Source: Actinomadura sp. J1-007 (lineage in GTDB: Bacteria > Actinomycetota > Actinomycetes > Streptosporangiales > Streptosporangiaceae). Taken from it: a DNA stretch of 64,000 bases. The notes under the pieces were generated by a model. It worked only from the letters and a program-made list of their open reading frames with translations, did not search any database and was not told the origin of the DNA. Shown here one piece after another: positions 57,521 through 64,000 of the stretch (the stretch's first letter is position 1; every line of letters starts with the position of its first letter). A program made the translations under genes and the position numbers. The DNA is taken from NCBI RefSeq assembly GCF_009793335.1, contig NZ_WING01000001.1, positions 558,001-622,000 of the forward strand. The letters are read 5' to 3'.

Positions 57521-57532
57521 CAATCATTTTCA
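57518..57532 (+). promoter_or_regulatory. Zur box upstream of znuA
   Basis: TGACAATCATTTTCA is a near-perfect 15-bp palindrome (one mismatch from TGAAAATCATTTTCA, the actinobacterial Zur site). It is 21 bases before the znuA start and overlaps the preceding stop codon. Zinc-loaded Zur, encoded at the end of this operon, would repress it. Confidence 0.8.
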
Positions 57533-57552
57533 TGTTCGTCCATACTTGAGGG

Positions 57553-58508
57553 GTGTTGACCTCCCGTACGCGTTCGCGCGTCATCCCGTTGACCGTCCTC
57601 GCCCTGACCGGGCTGACCGGCCTCACCGCCTGCGGCGGCGCGAGCGCCGGAGGCTCCGGCAAGACCGAGATCACCGCGTCGTTCTACCCCGTGGCCTGGC
57701 TGGCCGGGCGGATCGGCGGGCCGGACGTGTCCGTCCAGACCCTGACCAAGCCGGGCGCCGAGCCGCACGACCTGGAGCTGACCCCCGGCAGATCGCCGAC
57801 GTCGGCAAGGCCGACTTCGCGGTGTACGTCAAGGGCGTCCAGCCCGCCGTGGACGAGGCCGTCGCCAAGCACGCCAAGGACAAGTCGCTCGACGCGGCGA
57901 GCGTCGTCAAGACGCTGCCCGTCCCCACCGGCGGCGAGGAGGAGGAGCACGAGCACGGCCACGAGCACGAGCACGGCCACGAGGACGCGCCGTACGACCC
58001 GCACATCTGGCTCGACCCGACCCGCATGGCCGCCGTCGCGACCAAGCTCGGCGACAGGCTGGCCGCCGCCGACTCCGACCACGCCTCCGCCTACAGGTCG
58101 CGCGCGAAGGCCGTCGCGGGCGAGCTCGGCGCGCTCGACCAGGACTACCGGGGCGGCCTGCGGGCCTGCAAGCACAAGGCGATCGTCACCGCGCACGCCG
58201 CGTTCGGCTACCTCGCCGAGCGGTACGGCCTCCAGCAGGTCTCGGTGGCCGGTGTGGACCCGACGAACGAGCCGTCGCCGAAGCGGCTCGGCGAGCTGAC
58301 CCGGCAGATCAAGACGACCGGCGCGACCACCGTGTTCACCGAGACGCTGGTCAGCCCCAAGGTCGCCCAGACCCTCGCCAAGGAGGCCGGGGTGAAGACG
58401 GCCGTGCTCGACCCCGTCGAGGGCGTCGAGAAGGGCTCGCCGGACGACTACATGTCCATCATGAAGAAGAACCTGGAGACCCTGCGGCCCGCGTTGGAGT
58501 GCTCATGA
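57553..58508 (+). CDS. znuA: Zinc ABC transporter binding lipoprotein ZnuA, frameshifted
   Basis: About 318 residues when joined. Signal with lipobox LTGLTAC, then FYPVAWLAGRIGG and GAEPHDLELTP (first zinc His), the His/Glu-rich loop HEHGHEHEHGHED that gathers zinc, YDPHIWLDP (second His) and TAHAAFGYLAERYG (third His). The break is a missing C in the CCCCC run at 57782-57786. Start GTG 57553. First gene of the Zur-controlled operon; stop overlaps znuC (ATGA). Confidence 0.9.
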
Positions 58509-59242
58509 CCGCCGAGGGCGGGGCGCCCCCGTTCGAGATGACCGGCGGCCGCGTCCGGCGCGACGGCCGCGAGGTGCTGTCGGGCGTCGACCTGCGGGTG
58601 GCCGCCGGCGACCTGCTGGCCGTCATGGGCCCGAACGGCGCCGGCAAGTCCACGCTGGTCAAGGCCATGCTCGGCCTCGTCCCGCTGTCCGGGGGCGGCA
58701 CCGCGATCTACGGCGCGGCGCCCTCCAGGTTCCGCGACTGGAAGCGGATCGGGTACGTCCCGCAGCGGCTCCCGATGGGCGGCGGCGTCCCCTCGACCGT
58801 CCGCGAGGTCGTCGCGTCCGGCCGCGTCGCCCGCCAGTCCCGGTGGCGGCCCGCGTCGGCCGCCGACCGCGCCGCGGTGGACCGCGCCCTGGAGGCCGTC
58901 GGCCTCACCGACCTCGCCCGGGAGTCGGCGCACCTGCTGTCCGGCGGCCAGCAGCAGCGGGTGCTGATCGCCCGCGCGCTCGCGGGCGAGCCCGACGCGT
59001 TCGTCATGGACGAGCCGACCGCGGGCGTGGACGCCGCCAACCAGGCCGCCCTCGCCGCCACGCTGCGCGAGCTGGCCGCGGCCGGCCGCACGGTCGTGCT
59101 GGTCGCGCACGAGCTCGGCCCGCTCGAACCGCTGATCACCCGGACCGTCGTGCTGGAGCACGGACGGATCGTCCGCGAGCAGGCCCGCGCCGACGCCGCC
59201 GCGCCGCTTGCCCCCCTGACCGCCCTGGGGAGGACCGCGTGA
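58505..59242 (+). CDS. znuC: Zinc ABC transporter ATPase ZnuC
   Basis: 245 residues. Walker A GPNGAGKSTL, Q-loop VPQRLPM, signature LSGGQQQRVLIARAL, Walker B AFVMDEPTAGVD, and H-loop VLVAHELG. ATG 58505 overlaps the znuA stop; its own stop overlaps znuB. Pairs with the membrane subunit below. Confidence 0.95.
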   Translation: MTAEGGAPPFEMTGGRVRRDGREVLSGVDLRVAAGDLLAVMGPNGAGKSTLVKAMLGLVPLSGGGTAIYGAAPSRFRDWKRIGYVPQRLPMGGGVPSTVREVVASGRVARQSRWRPASAADRAAVDRALEAVGLTDLARESAHLLSGGQQQRVLIARALAGEPDAFVMDEPTAGVDAANQAALAATLRELAAAGRTVVLVAHELGPLEPLITRTVVLEHGRIVREQARADAAAPLAPLTALGRTA

Positions 59243-60140
59243 CCGAGATGCTCCAGTACGACTTCATGCGCATCGCCCTCGTGATGGCGGTGCTCATCGG
59301 CCTGACCGCCCCGGCGGTCGGCACGTTCATCGTGCAGCGCCGCCTGTCGCTGCTCGGCGACGGCATCGGCCACATCGCGCTCACCGGCATCGGGCTCGGC
59401 CTGCTCACCGGCACCTCGCCGGTCCTCGGCGCGCTGGCGGTGTCGGTGCTCGGCGCGATCGCGATCGAGGTGCTGCGCAGCCGCAGCCGCAGCGGCGGCG
59501 ACGTCGCGCTCGCGCTGCTGTTCTACGGCGGCCTCGCGGGCGGCGTGCTGCTCACCAACGCCGAGGGCGGCGGGACGAGCCTCCAGTCGTACCTGTTCGG
59601 GTCGATCACCAGCGTCTCGGCGTCCGACCTGTACGTGGTCGCGGGGCTCGCCGTCGCGGTGCTCGGGATCGTCGCGCTGTTCGGCCGCGAGCTGTTCCTG
59701 CTCTGCCAGGACGAGGAGGTGGCGCGGGCGGCGGGCCTGCCCGTCCGGTTCCTCAGCGTGCTGATCGCCGTCACGGCCGCGGTCACCGTGGTGATCGCGA
59801 TGCGCGCGATCGGGCTGCTGCTGGTGTCCGCGCTGATGATCGTGCCGGTCGCGGCGGCGCAGCAGGTCACCCGGGGTTCCGCGGCACGATGCTGCTGGCC
59901 ATGGGCGTCGGTGTACTGTCGGCGGTGTCCGGGCTGGCGGGCTCGTTCGAGTACGATCTGCCCCCTGGGCCGTCGATCGTGCTGCTGGCGCTGGCCGTGT
60001 TCGTGATCGCGGTGATCGGCGGCGCGGTGCTGCGACGCAGGCGCGCGACGCGCGCCGAACGGACCGGTCGCGCCGAGCGCGGCGGCCCGGCCACGACCCG
60101 ACCGGGCGTGGAGGCCGAGGCGGAGGTGCTTGGAGGATGA
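59239..60140 (+). CDS. znuB: Zinc ABC transporter permease ZnuB, frameshifted
   Basis: About 300 residues when joined, eight or nine helices. N-terminal FMRIALVMAVLIGLTAPAVGTFIVQRRLSLLGDG, then GGDVALALLFYGGLAGGVLL and MRAIGLLLVSALMIVPVAAAQQVTRG, the ABC-3 family motif. The break is a missing G in the GGGG run at 59873-59876. GTG 59239 overlaps the znuC stop; the tail overlaps the zur ATG. Confidence 0.9.
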
Positions 60141-60520
60141 CGACGGCCCGCCGGAACGCGGTGCGGCAGGTGCTGGCCGACTGCGAGGGCTTCCGCAGCG
60201 CGCAGGACATCTACGCCGACCTCCGGGCGGACGGCTCCAAGATCGGGCTGACCACGGTCTACCGGGCCCTCCAGGCGCTCAGCGACTCGGGCGAGGTCGA
60301 CGTGCTGCGCACCGACGACGGCGAGGCCGTCTACCGCGCCTGCCGCACCGAGGAGCACCACCACCACCTCGTCTGCCGCGACTGCGGCCGTACCGTCGAG
60401 GTCGAGGGCCCGGCGGTCGAGCGCTGGGCCGACGCGATCGGCGCCGAGTACGGCTTCGTGAACATCACCCACACCGTCGAGGTCTTCGGCACCTGCGCCG
60501 ACTGCACCGCGCGGGCCTGA
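60137..60520 (+). CDS. zur: Zinc uptake regulator Zur (Fur family)
   Basis: 127 residues. Winged helix with FRSAQDIYADLRADGSKIGLTTVYRAL, the His-rich metal site EEHHHHLVCRDCGRT, and a second Cys pair CADC, the structural zinc site. The HHHH run and CxxC pairs separate it from iron Fur. ATG 60137 overlaps znuB, so the repressor is made from the operon it controls (autoregulation). Confidence 0.93.
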   Translation: MTTARRNAVRQVLADCEGFRSAQDIYADLRADGSKIGLTTVYRALQALSDSGEVDVLRTDDGEAVYRACRTEEHHHHLVCRDCGRTVEVEGPAVERWADAIGAEYGFVNITHTVEVFGTCADCTARA

Positions 60521-60586
60521 CCGCGCGACGCTCCGCGTGGGGCGGGCCGTCCGCCCCGCACGCCGCCATGCGGGACAATCGGAGCC

Positions 60587-61012
60587 ATGGCAACGACACG
60601 CACCGCCAACGCGCACTGGGAAGGGCCGCTCATGGGCGGCCAGGGCACCGTCTCCCTCGACTCGTCCAAGATCGGCACGTTCGACGTGAACTGGCCGTCC
60701 CGGGCCGAGGAGCCGAACGGCAGGACCAGCCCGGAGGAGCTGATCGCCGCCGCCCACTCCACCTGCTACTCGATGGCGCTCTCGCACGGCCTCGCCGGCG
60801 CCGGCACGCCGCCGGAGAAGGTCGACACCAAGGCCGAGGTCACGTTCCAGCCGGGCGAGGGCATCACCGGCATCCACCTGACCGTACGCGCCAGCGTCCC
60901 CGGCCTCTCGGCGGCCGACTTCGAGAAGGCCGCGCAGGACGCCAAGGCCAACTGCCCGGTCAGCCAGGCCCTCACGGGCACCACCATCACACTCGACGCG
61001 GCGCTCGTTTAA
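60587..61012 (+). CDS. OsmC-family peroxiredoxin
   Basis: 141 residues. The two reactive cysteines are C60 in AAAHSTCYSMAL and C123 in KANCPVSQAL. The DVNWPSRAEEPNGRTSPEELI start and EKVDTKAEVTFQPGEGITGI strand are OsmC/YhfA-like. Reduces organic hydroperoxides, probably with lipoyl or thiol partners. Stands alone, 66 bases after zur. Confidence 0.92.
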   Translation: MATTRTANAHWEGPLMGGQGTVSLDSSKIGTFDVNWPSRAEEPNGRTSPEELIAAAHSTCYSMALSHGLAGAGTPPEKVDTKAEVTFQPGEGITGIHLTVRASVPGLSAADFEKAAQDAKANCPVSQALTGTTITLDAALV

Positions 61013-61086
61013 GCCCCGGCCCAGGAAGCTCGCCGGGCGGCTCGCATCCTGACCGCGGCTTCGCGAGTGCCGCATCGCTTCGCGAT

Positions 61087-61130
61087 CTGTCCGGGAGAGG
61101 CTCGCCTTCGGCCTCGCCTCTCCCGGACAG
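61087..61130 (+). terminator. Strong hairpin after osmC gene
   Basis: A 15-bp perfect stem (CTGTCCGGGAGAGGC / GCCTCTCCCGGACAG) with a nested small hairpin (GCC-TTC-GGC) in the loop, in the convergent 251-base gap between the OsmC and uppS stop codons. The rest of the gap shows CG-rich imperfect repeats (CTTCGCGA) but no gene. Confidence 0.75.
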
Positions 61131-61263
61131 TCAACGCACTCGCGCGACGGCTGAGGCCACCACGGGGATAAACCCAGGCATACCACCGCTCGCTGGAGGC
61201 GGCCGTTCGTCCGACTGCGGGCGAGCGGCCGCCTCCGACGGCGGGTGCGTGCGCCGGTCGGGG

Positions 61264-62063
61264 TCAGGCGGGGCTGGCCGCGGGTTCCACGGGGTTGGGC
61301 ATGGCGCCGCCGTAGCGGCGGTCGCGGGAGGCGTACAGCTCGCAGGCGTGCCACAGGTGGCGGCGGTCGAAGTCGGGCCAGAGGGTGTCGAGGAAGACCA
61401 TCTCGGCGTACGCCGACTGCCAGATCAGGAAGTTGGACGTGCGCTGCTCCCCGACGAGCGCAGGAACAGGTCGACGTCGGGGATGCCGGGCTCGTCGAGG
61501 TAGCGGGCGAAGACCTTCTCGGTGATCTTGTCGGGGTTCAGCCTGCCGTCGCGGACGTCGCGAGCGATGGCCGCCGCCGCGTCGGCGATCTCGGCGCGGC
61601 CCCCGTAGTTGACGCAGAACTGGAGGGTGAGGACGTCGTTGTCGCGCGTCATCTCCTCGGCGGTCTCCAGCTCGCTGATCACGCTGCGCCAGAGCCTCGG
61701 CCGCCGGCCGGCCCAGCGGACCCGCACGCCCATCGAGTGGAGCTGGTCGCGGCGGCGGCGGATCACGTCGCGGTTGAAGCCCATGAGGAAGCGCACCTCG
61801 TCCGGGGAGCGCTTCCAGTTCTCGGTGGAGAAGGCGTAGGCCGACAGGTACGGGACGCCCAGCTCGATCGCGCCCATGATCACGTCGAAGAGGGAGTCCT
61901 CGCCCCTCTTGTGCCCCTCGGTGCGCGGCAGCCCGCGCTCCTTGGCCCAGCGGCCGTTGCCGTCCATGACGATGGCGACGTGCCTGGGGACCAGGTCCGC
62001 GGGGATGGGCGGCGGGGTGGCGCCGTCCCGATGCGGATCCGGCGGCGAAACGGCCCTTCTCAA
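61264..62063 (-). CDS. uppS: Isoprenyl (undecaprenyl-type) diphosphate synthase, frameshifted
   Basis: About 267 residues when joined. Start TTG 62063, coupled to recO (TTGA overlap). Catalytic Asp34 in [34 protein letters not shown]; then [24 protein letters not shown] and [25 protein letters not shown], all cis-prenyltransferase signatures. One G is missing in the CCCC/GGGG run at 61449-61452. It makes the lipid carrier for cell-wall synthesis. Confidence 0.92.
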
Positions 62064-62818
62064 ACTCTCTCCCTGGTGGTGTCGTCGCCCTCACGCTCCA
62101 CATGCCTGAGGGATCGGATGCCGTGCTCCAGATGCCACTGGAGGTAGGCCGCGACGAGCCCGCTGCACTCGGTACGGTGCCGGGCGTCGCTCCCGTCGGC
62201 GTACTCCCAGTCGCCCTGGAGCAGCGCCAGCATCAGCGCGAACGTCGGCGGCGCGGGCGTCGCCGCGCCCGGCTGGCGGCAGCGGGCGCAGACCGCGCCG
62301 CCCGCCGCGATGGCGAACCCGCGCAGCCCGCCGCGCGTCCCGCAGCGGCAGCACTCGTCGAGCGCGGGCGCCCACCCGGCGACCGACAGCGACCGCAGCA
62401 GGTAGGCGTCCAGGACCAGGCGCGGGTCGTGGCCGCGCTCCGACAGCGTCCGCAGCCCGCCCACCAGCAGCAGGAACTGCCGCAGCGCGGGCTCGCCCTC
62501 CTCGGCGGTGAGCTTCTCCGCCGTCTCCAGCATCGCGGTGCCCGAGGTGTAGCGGGGGTAGTCGGTGACGAGGTGCTCGCCGTACGGGCGCAGCGTCTCG
62601 GCCTGCGTGATCAGGTCGAGCGAGCGCCGCTCGTAGAGCTGGAGGTCGACGTGGGTGAACGGCTCCAGCCGCGCCCCGAACCGCGACCTGGTCTTGCGGA
62701 CACCCTTCGCCGCCGCGCGGATCCGGCCGTGCCGCCGGGTCAGGACCGTCACGATCCGGTCGGCCTCTCCCAGCTTCTGGGTCCGGAGGACGACGCCTTC
62801 GTCACGGTAGAGGCTCAC
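62060..62818 (-). CDS. recO: DNA repair protein RecO
   Basis: 252 residues from GTG 62818. OB-fold start ([47 protein letters not shown]) and a helical body ending with the zinc site [10 protein letters not shown] ... CARCRQPG (four Cys). Loads RecA on gaps. Encoded upstream of, and coupled to, uppS, a common actinobacterial pair. Confidence 0.94.
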   Translation of the reverse strand: MSLYRDEGVVLRTQKLGEADRIVTVLTRRHGRIRAAAKGVRKTRSRFGARLEPFTHVDLQLYERRSLDLITQAETLRPYGEHLVTDYPRYTSGTAMLETAEKLTAEEGEPALRQFLLLVGGLRTLSERGHDPRLVLDAYLLRSLSVAGWAPALDECCRCGTRGGLRGFAIAAGGAVCARCRQPGAATPAPPTFALMLALLQGDWEYADGSDARHRTECSGLVAAYLQWHLEHGIRSLRHVEREGDDTTRERV

Positions 62819-62992
62819 CCGTTCATTCTGGCGTACGGCCCGGCATGCCCCGCCCGGCACCCGCGCATCTCCACACCATCTCCACACGGCTCTCACCGCG
62901 CAGGCGGGCCATCACGTACGGTGACCGGAATCGGACGTCCCAGTACGGTCACGGCTGTGGTGTGGATCACATTGAGCTGGCAGCGTTGACCC

Positions 62993-64000
62993 ATGAGATG
63001 CGCCATCGTTCCCCCGCACATGCTGGAGAAGATCGCCAGCGCCGCCGATGACCCGGCGCTGCGCGCCCGAGCCCGCAGGACCCTCGCCCTCACCGCCGCC
63101 CAGTTCACCGAGCGCCGGACCTTCCCGGTCACCGCGCCCGACGCCACCGAGGACTTCGTTCCCAACCGGACGATCAGGGACGCGAAGGGCCGGGAGCAGC
63201 TGCCCGGCGACGCCGTCCGCGCCGAGGGCGGCGCCGCCACCGGCGACCGCGTCGTCGACCAGGCGTACGACTGGCTCGGCGCGACGTTCGACTTCTTCGA
63301 GGCCGCCTACCGCCGCAACTCGATCGACGGGGCGGGGCTGCCGCTGGTCTCGACCGTCCATTACGGGAAGGACTACGACAACGCGTTCTGGAACGGCGAG
63401 CAGATGGTGTACGGGGACGGCGACGGCGAGGTGTTCCTGGCGTTCACCGGGCCGCTCGACGTCACCGGCCACGAGCTGACCCACGGCATCACGCAGTACA
63501 CCGCCAACCTGGAGTACTACGGCCAGGCCGGCGCGCTGAACGAGTCGCTCTCCGACGTGTTCGGGTCGCTGATCAAGCAGTGGCACCTGAAGCAGCCCGC
63601 CGACCAGGCCGACTGGCTGATCGGGGAGGGCCTGCTGGCCGAGGGCGTCCACGGCGTCGCGCTGCGTTCGATGAAGGAGCCGGGCACCGCCTACGACGAC
63701 CCGCGCCTCGGCAAGGACCCGCAGCCGGGCCACATGGACCACTACGTCCGTACGAGCCGCGACAACGGCGGCGTGCACATCAACTCGGGCATCCCCAACC
63801 ACGCGTTCTACCTGGCCGCCACCGGGATCGGCGGCAACGCGTGGGAGAAGGCGGGCCGGGTCTGGTACGAGACGTTGACCGGAGGCGAACTGTCCACCAC
63901 CGTGGAGTTCGCCGCGTTCGCGACCGAGACCGTCAAGACCGCCGGGCGCCTGTACGGCGAGGACGGCGCGGAGACGGGCGCGGTACGGCAGGCCTGGGCG
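62993..64000 (+). CDS. Protealysin-type M4 metallopeptidase, truncated at window end
   Basis: At least 336 residues, open to the right edge. A short N-terminal propeptide of the protealysin kind (MRCAIVPPHMLEKIASAADD) replaces the long FTP/PepSY propeptide and signal of classic thermolysins. Active site HELTH with HELTHGITQYT, downstream Glu in ALNESLSDVFGSLI, and the catalytic His in GGVHINSGIPNHAFYLAA. Start ATG 62993. Likely cytoplasmic or non-classically released. The C-terminal helical domain continues beyond 64000. Confidence 0.9.
   Translation, partial: MRCAIVPPHMLEKIASAADDPALRARARRTLALTAAQFTERRTFPVTAPDATEDFVPNRTIRDAKGREQLPGDAVRAEGGAATGDRVVDQAYDWLGATFDFFEAAYRRNSIDGAGLPLVSTVHYGKDYDNAFWNGEQMVYGDGDGEVFLAFTGPLDVTGHELTHGITQYTANLEYYGQAGALNESLSDVFGSLIKQWHLKQPADQADWLIGEGLLAEGVHGVALRSMKEPGTAYDDPRLGKDPQPGHMDHYVRTSRDNGGVHINSGIPNHAFYLAATGIGGNAWEKAGRVWYETLTGGELSTTVEFAAFATETVKTAGRLYGEDGAETGAVRQAWA

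Noticed and set aside
57931..57985. Tandem DNA repeat in znuA
   Set aside because: It encodes the His/Glu-rich zinc loop normal for ZnuA; repeat is explained by the protein.

Overview
The window looks like the chromosome of a high-GC mycelial actinomycete, probably a Thermomonosporaceae (Actinomadura-like) genome. This is inferred from the very GC-rich third codon positions, the frequent GTG/TTG starts, and the mix of Ter stress genes, ureABCFGD without ureE, GH15 next to ppdK, zur-coupled znu genes and F420-type oxidoreductases. I have no database match behind the genus guess.

Left end (1-3184) is an accessory region that ends at a tRNA-Asn gene. It holds a visibly AT-richer divergent pair (a TIR-domain protein and a three-segment membrane protein, a candidate two-gene defence unit). 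Next come fragments: the C-terminus of a type III PLP decarboxylase, a frameshifted WhiB-like gene coupled to a frameshifted DUF4097-like gene, and the C-terminal end of a tyrosine integrase pointing at the tRNA. This is the layout of a decayed integrative element inserted at the tRNA 3' end.

3323-16234 is mostly a Ter (tellurium-type stress) locus. A four-gene, end-overlapping minus-strand operon (HpcH-like lyase, PRTase/TRSP, StiP/PELOTA protein, HAD phosphatase) faces a plus-strand TerD-vWA fusion. Three more TerD proteins, a DUF475 TerC-like membrane protein and a coiled-coil protein follow. A GH63-like glycosidase and a YtxH-like protein flank it.

16292-23420 holds iron uptake genes efeO-efeB under overlapping DtxR/IdeR-type boxes, a YbjQ protein, a primary-type sigma factor beside dnaG, and a glycolipid-binding-like protein. 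23572-28259 is a complete urease operon. 28363-44201 is mixed: a UgpC/MsiK-like ABC ATPase, a MocR regulator, a MerR/LLM oxidoreductase divergon with twin operators, an AhpD-like protein, an ECF41-type sigma factor, GtrA, an MFS permease, a ferredoxin-reductase-like flavoprotein, dgt, a YdcF-like protein and ppdK.

44479-57520 has a GH15 enzyme, a fused SecDF, a CPA2 antiporter, several secreted or membrane proteins, glyS and a DUF1906 protein. 57518-60520 is a Zur-boxed, translationally coupled znuA-znuC-znuB-zur operon. The window closes with an OsmC protein, recO-uppS and the start of a protealysin-type M4 metallopeptidase that runs off the right edge.

A technical point affects reading: at least ten otherwise normal genes, including dnaG, ppdK, uppS, znuA and znuB, are each broken by what looks like one missing base (two in the sigma gene) in a run of G or C. 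This pattern fits sequence error better than decay, so those genes are listed as CDS with the break noted.
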